This document shows positions 1 through 7,882 of a DNA stretch of 38,475 bases, piece by piece. Under the pieces are notes generated by a model, which had not been told where the DNA came from, searched no databases, and was given only the letters and a program-made list of their open reading frames with translations. The position numbers and the translations under genes were made by a program. The stretch's first letter is position 1. The number at the start of each line of letters is the position of its first letter. Source of the DNA: an uncultured Candidatus Pelagibacter sp. (GTDB lineage Bacteria > Pseudomonadota > Alphaproteobacteria > Pelagibacterales > Pelagibacteraceae); assembly GCA_905618915.1 (NCBI GenBank), contig CAJQTI010000044.1, positions 1 through 38,475 on the forward strand, given 5' to 3'.

Positions 1-1
1 T

Positions 2-199
2 ACATTAATAGGACTAACTCCTCAACTATTTTTGATCGTTTCAATTGGAAGTGGACTTGAAAAAATCATAGAACAAAATTTAGAAGCTCCCAGAATCATT
101 GATTTGATATATTCACCAGATATCTACATCCCGATGATTGCTTTTGCAGCTTTATTAATAGTTGCAATTATTGCTAGAAAAATATTTTATAAAAAATAA
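2..199 (+). CDS. TVP38/TMEM64 (DedA-like) membrane protein, C-terminal fragment
   Basis: An open frame enters from the left edge and ends at TAA 197-199, giving the last 65 residues. The fragment begins with a Gly/Pro/Leu-rich hydrophobic stretch (GLTPQLFLIV), then a short amphipathic part, then a strong transmembrane helix (IAFAALLIVAIIA) and a basic RKIFYKK tail that would face the cytoplasm. This resembles the C-terminus of TVP38/TMEM64 (VTT domain) inner-membrane proteins. The family call rests on a short fragment and general similarity. The start lies outside the window. Confidence 0.6.
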   Translation, partial: TLIGLTPQLFLIVSIGSGLEKIIEQNLEAPRIIDLIYSPDIYIPMIAFAALLIVAIIARKIFYKK

Positions 200-201
200 T
201 C

Positions 202-275
202 TGGTGCCCCCACCAAGAATCGAACTTGAAATTTATCCTTACCATGGACATGTTATGCCATTTAACTATAGGGGC
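202..275 (-). tRNA. tRNA-Thr (anticodon GGT)
   Basis: Read on the minus strand, this 74-nt sequence folds as a full cloverleaf. The acceptor pairs GCCCCTA with TGGGGGC, the D-arm is GTTA/TAAC with GG in its loop, the anticodon stem is TGTCC/GGATA with loop ATGGTAA (anticodon GGT), and the T-arm has a TTCGATT loop. The discriminator is A and the CCA end is encoded. It lies only 2 bp past the stop of the upstream membrane-protein gene and points toward it. Confidence 0.93.
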
Positions 276-345
276 TAATTTGTTATTTTATTGAAGTATT
301 TCTATAATAAATCATTTTTTCAAAAAATTGCCTTAATTTTTTTCA

Positions 346-370
346 TATAATGATTTATACCTACCGGAGG
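346..370 (+). promoter_or_regulatory. Candidate -10 box and strong Shine-Dalgarno for the 378-4388 gene run
   Basis: A perfect TATAAT lies at 346-351, and GGAGG begins at about 366, roughly 8 nt before the ATG at 378. No good -35 hexamer is visible at the usual distance: TTGCCT at 328-333 is only 12 bp from the -10. The Shine-Dalgarno is unusually strong compared with most starts in this window. The promoter call is tentative. Confidence 0.4.
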
Positions 371-377
371 AAATTTT

Positions 378-575
378 ATGGGCATTCATTACGATTATAA
401 ATCTACTAAAGGCAATAAGCTTATGGAGAAGCAGGCTAAGAGAGAAAAAAAGCTTGCAGAAAAAAAAGCAAAACGTGAAGCTAAAGAGGGACCAAAAGTT
501 CAAGAAGAACCAGAGAAAACTTTAGACGCATCAAAGCCTATCACTTTAGATTTTTTAACTAATCCAGATAAATAA
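378..575 (+). CDS. Small Lys/Glu-rich hypothetical protein (65 aa)
   Basis: A 65-residue ORF with a clear GGAGG ribosome binding site. Residues 9-40 are dominated by Lys, Arg, Glu and Ala and should form one long charged helix, possibly a coiled coil. The C-terminal part (PITLDFLTNPDK) is less charged. There is no signal peptide or membrane segment. I do not recognise a family. Its stop overlaps the start of the next small ORF, and it heads the run leading to dcd and murA, so it is probably co-transcribed with them. The strong Shine-Dalgarno and coupling suggest a real gene; its function is unknown. Confidence 0.7.
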   Translation: MGIHYDYKSTKGNKLMEKQAKREKKLAEKKAKREAKEGPKVQEEPEKTLDASKPITLDFLTNPDK

Positions 576-676
576 TGAACGATAAAGAAAAAAATGAGAA
601 GTTAAGTCTGGCTCTTAAAAAAAATTTAAAAAAAAGAAAAATTTTTCAAAAAAAGAATAAGAAGAAAGGCAAATAA
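575..676 (+). CDS. Tiny Lys-rich ORF (33 aa)
   Basis: The ATG at 575-577 overlaps the upstream TAA (573-575), and its own TAA (674-676) overlaps the ATG of dcd. The product has 33 residues and nearly half are Lys: an N-terminal acidic start (MNDKEKNEK), a short hydrophobic SLALKK, then a strongly basic tail. It fills exactly the gap between two genes with overlapping stop and start on both sides, the style of translational coupling used throughout this region. Lys codons are cheap in such an A-rich genome, so it could be chance. Its function is unknown; an RNA-binding role is only a guess. Confidence 0.5.
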   Translation: MNDKEKNEKLSLALKKNLKKRKIFQKKNKKKGK

Positions 677-1233
677 TGTCAGTACTTTCCGATAAATCTA
701 TAAGGAAGTTAGCAGTTGAGGAATCAATGATTTCTCCTTTTATAGATAAGCAAGTCAGAGACGGTAAAATTTCTTACGGACTTAGTTCATTTGGCTATGA
801 TGCAAGAGTAGGAGATGAATTTAAGATATTTCATAATGTTAATTCTTCTATCGTTGACCCTAAGGAGTTTAGTTCAGATAATTTTGTAACTAAAAAAAGC
901 TCTGAATATATTATTATTCCTCCTAATTCTTTTGCCCTTGGAACCACTATCGAGGTCTTTAAAATACCAAGAGATATTATGTGTATTGTTGTTGGTAAGA
1001 GTACATATGCAAGAACAGGGATTATAGTGAACGTAACTCCAATCGAATCTGAATTTTTTGGAACAGTTACTCTTGAATTTTCTAATACCACACCATTACC
1101 TGCAAAAATTTATGCAAACGAGGGTGTTGCTCAATTTTTATTTCTAAAAGGAGATCAGTCTCCCGAAACTTCATACGCTGACCGTAAAGGAAAATATATG
1201 GGTCAAACTGGAGTAACTTTACCAAAAGTATAA
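676..1233 (+). CDS. dcd: dCTP deaminase
   Basis: Deaminates dCTP to dUTP, feeding dTTP synthesis in the cytoplasm. The 185-aa length matches the alphaproteobacterial family. Visible signatures are [10 protein letters not shown] near residues 37-46, the GKSTYARTG nucleotide-binding segment at 107-115 (Ser109, Arg113) and the LEFSN segment with the likely catalytic Glu134. The QFLFLKGD strand and the Gly/Lys-rich C-terminal lid are also present. The start overlaps the preceding stop (TAATG), and murA begins 2 nt after its stop, so it sits inside the operon. Confidence 0.95.
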   Translation: MSVLSDKSIRKLAVEESMISPFIDKQVRDGKISYGLSSFGYDARVGDEFKIFHNVNSSIVDPKEFSSDNFVTKKSSEYIIIPPNSFALGTTIEVFKIPRDIMCIVVGKSTYARTGIIVNVTPIESEFFGTVTLEFSNTTPLPAKIYANEGVAQFLFLKGDQSPETSYADRKGKYMGQTGVTLPKV

Positions 1234-1235
1234 TC

Positions 1236-2489
1236 ATGAAAAAATTGGAAGTCTTTGGAGCAGCAAAGCTCAAGGGACAGATTAGAATTTCAGGTTCTAA
1301 AAATGCATCTCTTCCTATTCTAGCTGCAACATTACTATCAAATAAAAAAATATCTTTAGCAAACCTTCCAAGAGTAAAAGACATCGAAACAATGATACTT
1401 TTATTAAAGTCATTAGGTTCAGTTATTGATGATTATAAAAAAGAATTAATTATTAAAAATACCAAGCAAACAAAAACTTTTGCAGCTTATAGTTTGGTTA
1501 AAACTATGAGAGCAGGAATATTAGTTTTAGGACCACTACTTGCTAAATTTGGTAAAGCAAAAGTTTCATTACCTGGCGGCTGCGCCATAGGGACAAGACC
1601 TGTCGATATTCATTTACAAGCTTTATCAAAACTCGGAGTTAAATATAAAATCATCCAAGGTTATGTTCATGCTAATGCGCCTAAAGGATTAATAGGAGCA
1701 AATATAAAATTTCCTAAAGTTTCAGTTGGTGCCACAGAAAATTTAATTATAGCCGCATGTTTAGCTAAAGGAAAAACAACTCTATCAAATTGCGCTATTG
1801 AACCTGAAATTAAAGATTTAGTTAATTTTTTAATTAATATGGGCTGTAATATTAAGTGGACCGCAAAGAGAACAGTTAAAATTGAAGGGGTGAACAATCT
1901 AAAAGAATTAGATTATTCAGTAATGCCGGATAGAATAGAGGCGGGAACTTATTTAATAGCAGCAGCATTAACAGAAGGAAATTTGAAGATTACTGGAATT
2001 GATCCTAAGATAATAATTACAGAAATTAACATCTTAAAAAAAGTAGGATCAAAAATTACTTTAAGAAAAAATGAAATACTTATTCAAGGAAGCAAAAAGA
2101 TTAAAAGTATAAATATTAAAACATCTCCTTATCCAGGGTTTCCAACAGATTTACAGGCACAAATGATGGTATTATTGTGTAAGGCTAATAAAAAATCTCA
2201 TATTAAAGAAGAAATATTTGAAAATAGATTTATGCACGTTGCAGAGCTAAATAGAATGGGAGCTAAGATTTCTATTAATGGAAATAAAGCAACCATAGAA
2301 GGAAATATCAAGTTTGAAGCAGCAGAATTAATGGCTACAGATTTAAGAGCTTCGGTATCTTTGATTCTTGCAGCACTTGCTGCTAAAGGAAAATCAGTAA
2401 TTAATAGAATATATCACCTTGATAGAGGTTATGAGGATATAGAGAAGAAATTAAAAAAAGTAGGGGCTAAAATTAAGAGAATTAACTAA
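1236..2489 (+). CDS. murA: UDP-N-acetylglucosamine 1-carboxyvinyltransferase
   Basis: Transfers enolpyruvate from PEP to UDP-GlcNAc, the first committed step of peptidoglycan synthesis. The 417-aa length is typical. Lys22-Asn23 (SGSKNASLP) and the active-site loop GGCAIGTRPVDIH carrying Cys116 are intact. That Cys is the residue attacked by fosfomycin in this family. The C-terminal half has the expected LMATDLRASVSL and HLDRGYED motifs. It lies between dcd and the DUF2948 gene, and its stop overlaps the next start. The murA-DUF2948-hisD order is common in alphaproteobacteria. Confidence 0.97.
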   Translation: MKKLEVFGAAKLKGQIRISGSKNASLPILAATLLSNKKISLANLPRVKDIETMILLLKSLGSVIDDYKKELIIKNTKQTKTFAAYSLVKTMRAGILVLGPLLAKFGKAKVSLPGGCAIGTRPVDIHLQALSKLGVKYKIIQGYVHANAPKGLIGANIKFPKVSVGATENLIIAACLAKGKTTLSNCAIEPEIKDLVNFLINMGCNIKWTAKRTVKIEGVNNLKELDYSVMPDRIEAGTYLIAAALTEGNLKITGIDPKIIITEINILKKVGSKITLRKNEILIQGSKKIKSINIKTSPYPGFPTDLQAQMMVLLCKANKKSHIKEEIFENRFMHVAELNRMGAKISINGNKATIEGNIKFEAAELMATDLRASVSLILAALAAKGKSVINRIYHLDRGYEDIEKKLKKVGAKIKRIN

Positions 2490-2884
2490 TGAATAAAAAA
2501 TATTTATCAAAAATTATAGCTACAGATAATGAGGGGTTACAAGTGATCTCAGCATGTTGCTCTGGAGCTGAAGTTAAAGTTGATGAAATTAAATATCTTC
2601 AATCAAACAAGGTTTTTTTATTATCCTTAAATAGATCTAAAGTAGAAACGGATGAGAAAGATAAAAAAGTTACTAGTATTTGCAAATTCGAATTTGTAGA
2701 TAAAGTTAAATCTAAAAATATTAAACAAAATGACCCTGAAGAAAAATTAGAGTTAATTGGGATGGATTATTTAAAAAACAATGACAATTATGAGATAAAC
2801 TTAATGTTTACAAATAATGCATATATTACATTATCGACAGAAATAGTTGAAGTAACCTTAGATGACCAAAACAAAGCTGATTAA
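2489..2884 (+). CDS. DUF2948 family protein
   Basis: A 131-aa soluble protein with no signal peptide or membrane segment. Both its place between murA and hisD and its pattern (LQVISACCSGAEVKVDEI at the start, LLSLNRSKVE in the middle, ITLSTEIVEVTLDD near the end) fit DUF2948, a conserved alphaproteobacterial family without a known function. ATG overlaps the murA stop and TAA overlaps the hisD ATG, so translation is probably coupled. The domain call comes from recognition plus synteny and was not searched. Confidence 0.75.
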   Translation: MNKKYLSKIIATDNEGLQVISACCSGAEVKVDEIKYLQSNKVFLLSLNRSKVETDEKDKKVTSICKFEFVDKVKSKNIKQNDPEEKLELIGMDYLKNNDNYEINLMFTNNAYITLSTEIVEVTLDDQNKAD

Positions 2885-4170
2885 TGATTAAGATATTAGA
2901 TAGTAAAAACAAAAACTTTGATAAGACTTTAGATACATTACTGTCAAAACGAAAAAATAAAGTTCAACTTAATTCAGTTTCAGTTATTAAAATTATTAAA
3001 GATGTTAAGAAAAATGGTGATAAAGCCATCTTGAAGTATGAAAAGAGATTTAATAAAAATAATGTTATTACCCCAAGTATAAAACAAATAAATAGAATTA
3101 TTCAGTCTTTAGATCCAAAAGTTAAAAAAGCAATCGATCTTGCTTATGATAGAATTTATAAATTCCACTCGTTACAAAAATTCAAAAATATTTCTTATAC
3201 GGATAAACTAAAAAATAAATTAGAGTATAAATACGTGCCTATTGAATCGGTTGCAATTTATGTGCCTGGTTCAACAGCCTCATACCCTTCTAGCGTTTTA
3301 ATGAATGCGGTACCTGCAATTGTTGCTGGAGTGAAAAGACTAGTTATGGTTAATCCAGGTCAAAAAGGTAAACAAAATCCTGCTGTATTATATGCTGCAA
3401 AGAAATGTAAAATTAAAGAGATTTATTCAATTGGAGGACCATCTGCTATTGCAGCTGTTGCATACGGTACTAAGAAAATTAAAAAAGTTGATAAAATTGT
3501 TGGCCCTGGAAATTTGTACGTGGCTGCAGCAAAAAAAGAAGTTTTTGGAGATGTTGGAATTGAAGGAATGATTGCAGGCCCCTCTGAAGTAACAATTGTT
3601 TGTGATAAGTTTTCAAATCCTGAATGGATAGCAAGTGATCTAATAGGTCAAGCAGAACACGATAATCTTGCTCAATGTATTTTAATTTCAAAAGACAAAT
3701 CAATTATTAAAAAAGTTAATGATGAAATTATTAATCAATTAAAAGAACTGCCTAGAGCTGCAATTGCAAAAAATAGTTTACGCAGTAATGGAATTTTAAT
3801 TCATATGCAATCTGACCAAAAAATTATTAATACAGTAAATAAAATTGCTCCCGAGCACTTAGAGCTTAATACTAAGAACTATAAAAAAGTAGTGGGAAAG
3901 ATTAAAAATGCAGGATCTATTTGTCTAGGAAAATATGCTGTAATGGCAATGACGGATTATAATGTTGGCTCTAACCACGTATTACCAACTAATTCTTCAG
4001 CAAGATATTCAAGTGGAGTTAGTGTTAACGAATTTTATAAAAGAATTTCATATATAAACCTATCAAAAAAAGGCATTGAAACCCTTGGTCCATCAGTTAT
4101 AACACTTGCAAACTACGAAGGTTTAGTGGGACACGCTAAGTCGGTAGAAAAAAGAATTAGGAGAAAATAA
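2884..4170 (+). CDS. hisD: Histidinol dehydrogenase
   Basis: Zinc-dependent enzyme that oxidises histidinol to histidine with two NAD+, the last step of histidine synthesis. The 428-aa length is typical. Recognisable segments are [20 protein letters not shown] (about 116-135), the [11 protein letters not shown] motif with the catalytic Glu-His pair, APEHLEL, and the C-terminal [15 protein letters not shown] with a zinc-ligand His. It overlaps the DUF2948 stop by one base and is followed 2 nt later by infA. hisS, hisZ and hisG lie about 600 bp or more downstream, so several histidine genes are close but not in one unbroken operon. Confidence 0.96.
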   Translation: MIKILDSKNKNFDKTLDTLLSKRKNKVQLNSVSVIKIIKDVKKNGDKAILKYEKRFNKNNVITPSIKQINRIIQSLDPKVKKAIDLAYDRIYKFHSLQKFKNISYTDKLKNKLEYKYVPIESVAIYVPGSTASYPSSVLMNAVPAIVAGVKRLVMVNPGQKGKQNPAVLYAAKKCKIKEIYSIGGPSAIAAVAYGTKKIKKVDKIVGPGNLYVAAAKKEVFGDVGIEGMIAGPSEVTIVCDKFSNPEWIASDLIGQAEHDNLAQCILISKDKSIIKKVNDEIINQLKELPRAAIAKNSLRSNGILIHMQSDQKIINTVNKIAPEHLELNTKNYKKVVGKIKNAGSICLGKYAVMAMTDYNVGSNHVLPTNSSARYSSGVSVNEFYKRISYINLSKKGIETLGPSVITLANYEGLVGHAKSVEKRIRRK

Positions 4171-4172
4171 AT

Positions 4173-4388
4173 TTGTCAAAACAAGAAATGCTGTCGTTCT
4201 CAGGAATTGTTGAGGATTTATTACCGAATGCAATGTTCAGAGTTAAATTAGAAAACGGCCATATTGTTACAGCTCATGCTGCAGGCAAATTACGTAAGAA
4301 TAGAATTCGAGTACTTCAAGGTGATAAGGTTCAAGTAGAAATGACACCTTACGATTTGACCAAAGGTCGTATCACTTTTAGAGGTTAA
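4173..4388 (+). CDS. infA: Translation initiation factor IF-1
   Basis: A 71-aa OB-fold protein that binds the ribosomal A site during initiation. The sequence matches the family closely ([52 protein letters not shown]). The start is a TTG at 4173, chosen because AGGAG at 4159-4163 sits 9 nt upstream and the N-terminal MSKQE matches other IF-1 proteins; the first ATG (4188) would remove five conserved residues. tRNA-Phe begins 5 nt after the stop, so both are probably on one transcript. Confidence 0.96.
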   Translation: MSKQEMLSFSGIVEDLLPNAMFRVKLENGHIVTAHAAGKLRKNRIRVLQGDKVQVEMTPYDLTKGRITFRG

Positions 4389-4393
4389 TATGG

Positions 4394-4469
4394 GGCCCTG
4401 TAGCTCAGTTGGTAGAGCATCGGATTGAAAATCCGTGTGTCACTGGTTCGAGTCCAGTTGGGGCCACCA
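4394..4469 (+). tRNA. tRNA-Phe (anticodon GAA)
   Basis: A 76-nt cloverleaf. The acceptor is GGCCCTG/TGGGGCC with two wobble pairs near its base, and the D-arm is GCTC/GAGC with a GG-containing loop. The anticodon loop TTGAAAA gives GAA, and the T-arm is CTGG/CCAG with loop TTCGAGT. The discriminator is A and CCA is encoded. It starts immediately after infA. Confidence 0.96.
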
Positions 4470-4499
4470 CCACCTCTCTTAAAAATTTAAAAATAAGCT

Positions 4500-4630
4500 C
4501 AACACCTTTAATATTTATGTGTTGAAAATTATTCTTAATTGTCTAAAAGACTGCTCATGATTATAAACATTACATATAGAGAGACTTCAAGAAGTGCTCA
4601 TAGACTTTGTTTCCATAGCCTTTAGGCTAT
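4500..4630 (+). ncRNA. Candidate small RNA or structured spacer between tRNA-Phe and tRNA-His
   Basis: This is part of the 214-bp stretch without a gene, the longest in the window. It contains four local hairpins: CAACAC...GTGTTG (4500-4524, 13-nt loop), GTCT-AAA-AGAC (4541-4551), GAG..ACTT-CAAG-AAGT.CTC (4579-4599) and ATAGCC-TTTA-GGCTAT (4615-4630). The last is followed by TTATTTAT, resembling a weak intrinsic terminator. I do not recognise a known RNA family. It could instead be processing or termination structure between two tRNA transcripts. Confidence 0.3.
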
Positions 4631-4683
4631 TTATTTATAATATAATTTTAAATCCACACAAAAATAATATAAAAACAAGGAAT

Positions 4684-4758
4684 GCCTGCGTAGTATAACG
4701 GTTAGTACGATAGTTTGTGGAACTATAGGATTTGGTTCGATTCCAAGCGCGGGTACCA
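4684..4758 (+). tRNA. tRNA-His (anticodon GTG), lacking G-1
   Basis: A 75-nt cloverleaf: acceptor GCCTGCG/CGCGGGT, D-arm GTAT/GTAC, anticodon stem ATAGT/ACTAT with loop TTGTGGA (GTG), T-arm with TTCGATT loop, encoded CCA. Most bacterial tRNA-His genes encode an extra G at -1 paired with C73. Here -1 is T (4683), the discriminator is A (4755) and the first pair is a G-T wobble. A tRNA-His lacking G-1 is known from a large alphaproteobacterial group. It ends 7 nt before the start of hisS. Confidence 0.93.
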
Positions 4759-4765
4759 AAAAAAG

Positions 4766-6163
4766 ATGAATAAAGAAAATAAATTAATTCCTGGGTTACC
4801 CTCAGGGTTTGAAGATAGATGGAATAAGAAATTAATTCTCAAGAAAAAGTTAATTGATATTATTGAGAATAATTTTGTAAAGTTTGGTTTTGAACCACTT
4901 GAAACTCCATCTTTTGAAATTAGTGAAAATATAGGATCATTTCTGGCAGATGATGATAGCAATCCTATGTCAGATGTATTCTCATTTAAGGATGGTGAAA
5001 AAAGTATTACTCTTCGATATGATTTATCAAGTCCATTAGCTAGATTTGTTGCGCAAAATAATCAAGAATTACCATTACCTTATAAAAGGTATGCAATTCA
5101 AAATGTATTTAGAAATGAAAAAGCAGGTAATGCAAGGTATCGTGAGTTCACTCAAGCAGATTGTGATATTGTAGGTAACGTTAACCCAGCACAGGCAAAT
5201 GCAGAACTATGTAATTTAATTGCAAGCACACTCCTTTCTTGTGGATTAAAAAAAGATCAGTTTGTAATTAACATTAGTAATAGAAAAATTGTACAAGGTT
5301 TAATTGAAGATCTTAAAATATCTGATGACAAAAAATTAAAAGTTATGAGAGCTATTGATAAGCTAGATAAACCTGGTTTTGGATTAAGAGGAGTTGAAGA
5401 TTTATTAAAAAAAGAAAGAGTAGACGTTAGTGGGGCGGTTACTAAAGGTGCTGACTTAACTGATGATGAAGCTTCACAAATTATTAATTTTTTAAAAGTA
5501 AAAGATTTAAAAGAATTAAAAGACAATTTAAAAAATCCATTATCTCAAGAAGGAATTAAAGAGTTAGAGAATTTATTAGAAGTTGCAAGTTATGGTGATT
5601 ATCTAGATCAGATAAAGACTAATTTTACTATTGTTAGAGGCCTTGCTTATTATGATGGGTTTTGTGTTGAAACAAACTTGAACTTTAAAGCAACAAACAA
5701 CAAAGGTAAAGAGGTTGATATTGGAAGTATCTGTTCAGGTGGACAATATAACAAATTAATCTCAAGATTTAAGGGAGTTGATATACCAGGAACTGGAATG
5801 AGTATCGGAGTTGATCGATTATTATTTGCAATGTTACAATTAGATCAAATAAAAGTAGATGAGAAAAAACCAGCAATTATCTGCGTAATGGATGAAAAAT
5901 ATTTAAAAGATTATTATGAGATTTTAAAAGTTTTACGAGATAACAATATTAATTCTGAAATATTTTTAGATAGTAAAAAAAATCTTGGAAAACAATTAAC
6001 CTATGCTAATAAAAAACAGTGTCCTATTGCAGTGATTTGTGGTGAGAATGAATTTAAAGATAATACGATTACTTTAAAAAATCTTTTAGGTGTTAAGGGT
6101 GAAAATAATCAAGTTACATTTCCAAAAGAAAACTTAATTAATGAAATCAAAAAATTTATCTGA
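4766..6163 (+). CDS. hisS: Histidyl-tRNA synthetase
   Basis: Class II synthetase charging tRNA-His. I place the start at ATG 4766: the frame is open further upstream, but those codons lie inside tRNA-His. The resulting protein has 465 aa and begins MNKENKLIPGLPSGFEDRW. Visible are TLRYDLSSPLARF (82-94), a motif 2 region FRNEKAG..RYREF (115-128), the histidine-binding RGLAYYDG (291-298), GTGMSIGVDRL (motif 3) and a C-terminal anticodon-binding domain. The motif 2 region resembles the alphaproteobacterial/eukaryote-like HisRS rather than the E. coli type. It lies 7 nt after its own tRNA gene and overlaps hisZ by 23 nt. Confidence 0.95.
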   Translation: MNKENKLIPGLPSGFEDRWNKKLILKKKLIDIIENNFVKFGFEPLETPSFEISENIGSFLADDDSNPMSDVFSFKDGEKSITLRYDLSSPLARFVAQNNQELPLPYKRYAIQNVFRNEKAGNARYREFTQADCDIVGNVNPAQANAELCNLIASTLLSCGLKKDQFVINISNRKIVQGLIEDLKISDDKKLKVMRAIDKLDKPGFGLRGVEDLLKKERVDVSGAVTKGADLTDDEASQIINFLKVKDLKELKDNLKNPLSQEGIKELENLLEVASYGDYLDQIKTNFTIVRGLAYYDGFCVETNLNFKATNNKGKEVDIGSICSGGQYNKLISRFKGVDIPGTGMSIGVDRLLFAMLQLDQIKVDEKKPAIICVMDEKYLKDYYEILKVLRDNNINSEIFLDSKKNLGKQLTYANKKQCPIAVICGENEFKDNTITLKNLLGVKGENNQVTFPKENLINEIKKFI

Positions 6164-7193
6164 AAAAATTCTTAGATCGGTAAAATCTAAAGGCTTTAAG
6201 TACATTGATTTACCTTCGGTAATTGAGGCTAATCATATTGTACAAAGGTCAGGAGAAAGTTTTAGGAAGTATATCTTCTCATTTATTGATCAAAATGGCA
6301 GTGAACTATGTCTTAGACCCGATCTAACTATTGCATCTTGTCTTAGGTACTTAGAGAATAAACTAAAGGATAAAGAGAAGATATTTTATAGTGGCCAGGC
6401 ATATAGAAAGTCAGATAACAAGAAAGATTCTATTATTAGAAATCAAGTTGGTTTTGAAATAATTGGCTCTAAAGATGAAAAAAATGATGACAAAGAAATT
6501 ATTAATACTGCTTTAAAATCTTTATCAAATTTAAACTATTCAAAAGGAACTTTGAAGATTGGGAATGTTGAAATTTTCAATTTAATGATTTCAAAGTTGG
6601 ATATTCCAAAACGATGGAAACTTAGACTTTCGAGACACTTTTGGAGAGAAGATTATTTTAATGACTTATTAAAAAGATTAGAGACTAATTCTGATGTTGA
6701 TCCAACAATCGTTGAAGTGGATAAAAAAAGATATTTAAAAATGTTAAAAGATAATCAGCAAACAGTAGTTGCAGGCCGATCTATTGAGGAAATTTTAAAG
6801 AGATTTAATAATAAAATTAAAGATCCAAGAAGAGCAAGTAGAGGTAAAAATGTTTCAAAAATTATTAAAGAGTTTTTAAAAATTAATTGCCCAATAAATC
6901 AAGCAGCTGAGAAATTAAATGTCTTCTTTAAAAAAAATAAGATTAACTTAGCTGTTGATCAAAAATATTTTCCAATTTCATTAAATAAAATTCAAAAATT
7001 AAATGTAGAGTTTTCAGCCTCTTTTGGGCGCCAATTAGAATATTATACCGGCATGGTGTTTAAAATTGATATCAAGTCTAAATCCAAAAATATTAATATA
7101 ATTAATGGTGGACGATACGACAAATTAATTTCAGATCTTGGATCAAAAAAACAAGTTCCAGCAGTAGGAGCTGCTTTAAATTTAAATTCTTAA
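6141..7193 (+). CDS. hisZ: ATP phosphoribosyltransferase regulatory subunit HisZ
   Basis: A HisRS-like protein that does not charge tRNA but assembles with short HisG and makes it active and sensitive to histidine. At 350 aa it keeps the class II catalytic-core pattern (LRPDLTIASCLRY near residues 57-69, ASFGRQLEYYTGMVF near 290-305, NGGRYDKL) but lacks the C-terminal anticodon-binding domain of HisS. It overlaps hisS by 23 nt and its stop overlaps the start of hisG, as expected for an obligate partner. Family knowledge gives the function; sequence and context both support the call. Confidence 0.92.
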   Translation: MKSKNLSEKILRSVKSKGFKYIDLPSVIEANHIVQRSGESFRKYIFSFIDQNGSELCLRPDLTIASCLRYLENKLKDKEKIFYSGQAYRKSDNKKDSIIRNQVGFEIIGSKDEKNDDKEIINTALKSLSNLNYSKGTLKIGNVEIFNLMISKLDIPKRWKLRLSRHFWREDYFNDLLKRLETNSDVDPTIVEVDKKRYLKMLKDNQQTVVAGRSIEEILKRFNNKIKDPRRASRGKNVSKIIKEFLKINCPINQAAEKLNVFFKKNKINLAVDQKYFPISLNKIQKLNVEFSASFGRQLEYYTGMVFKIDIKSKSKNINIINGGRYDKLISDLGSKKQVPAVGAALNLNS

Positions 7194-7882
7194 TGATGAA
7201 AAATATAATTCATATTGGAATTCCAAGTAAAGGTAGACTTAGAAAGGATATTTTAAAAACCTTTAAAAAGAATAAATTAAATTTAATATCTGAAAGAGGA
7301 GAAAGAGATCTATTAGGATCCATTAAAAACTTATCTAATGTTAAGATATTATATTTACATGCAAAAGAGATAGTCGAGAGACTTGGAGATGGATCTCTAG
7401 ATCTTGGTTTTTCTGGCTATGATTTATTAAAAGAAAGTGAAATTAATATTCAAAATAAAATTAATGTTGTCAAAAAGTATGGATTTGGCAAGGCAACTTT
7501 AGTTGTGGCTATTCCTGACCCTTGGATTGATGTTCAAACAGTTGCTGATTTAGAAGAAATTGCTTTTGAATTTAAAGATAAAAAGAAAAAAAGATTAAGA
7601 GTAGCAACAAAATATCCAAATTTAACAAGAGAGTTTTTATTCTCTAAGGGTGTTACTCAATTTAAGTTGGTTAGTAGCTTAGGTGCAACTGAAGCTTACC
7701 CTTTTACTGGGTCATCTGAAATTATAACTGACATTACTTCATCCGGTGAAACTCTAAGAGCGAATAACCTTAGAATTCTAAAAGATGGTGAAATTTTAAA
7801 GTCAGAGGTCTGTATGATGGCCTCAAAATCTTCTCTAAAGAATGGTTTGGTTAAAAAATTAGTTAAGTTACTTTCTAAGTAA
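7193..7882 (+). CDS. hisG: ATP phosphoribosyltransferase catalytic subunit, short form
   Basis: Condenses ATP with PRPP, the first and feedback-controlled step of histidine synthesis. At 229 aa it is the short form, lacking the C-terminal regulatory domain of long HisG, which explains the adjacent hisZ. Segments seen are GIPSKGRLRKDIL (9-21), LDLGFSGYDLL and the PRPP-binding ITDITSSGETLRANNL. Two ATG codons stand in tandem at 7193 and 7196; either could be used. A minus-strand small ORF overlaps its last 15 nt. Confidence 0.95.
   Translation: MMKNIIHIGIPSKGRLRKDILKTFKKNKLNLISERGERDLLGSIKNLSNVKILYLHAKEIVERLGDGSLDLGFSGYDLLKESEINIQNKINVVKKYGFGKATLVVAIPDPWIDVQTVADLEEIAFEFKDKKKKRLRVATKYPNLTREFLFSKGVTQFKLVSSLGATEAYPFTGSSEIITDITSSGETLRANNLRILKDGEILKSEVCMMASKSSLKNGLVKKLVKLLSK

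Noticed and set aside
328-351. TTGCCT plus TATAAT as a full promoter
   Set aside because: The spacer is only 12 bp, too short for a sigma70 promoter, so only the -10 was kept as a candidate.
4715-4765. Upstream extension of hisS by 17 codons
   Set aside because: These codons lie inside and directly after tRNA-His; the protein from ATG 4766 has the normal HisRS N-terminus.
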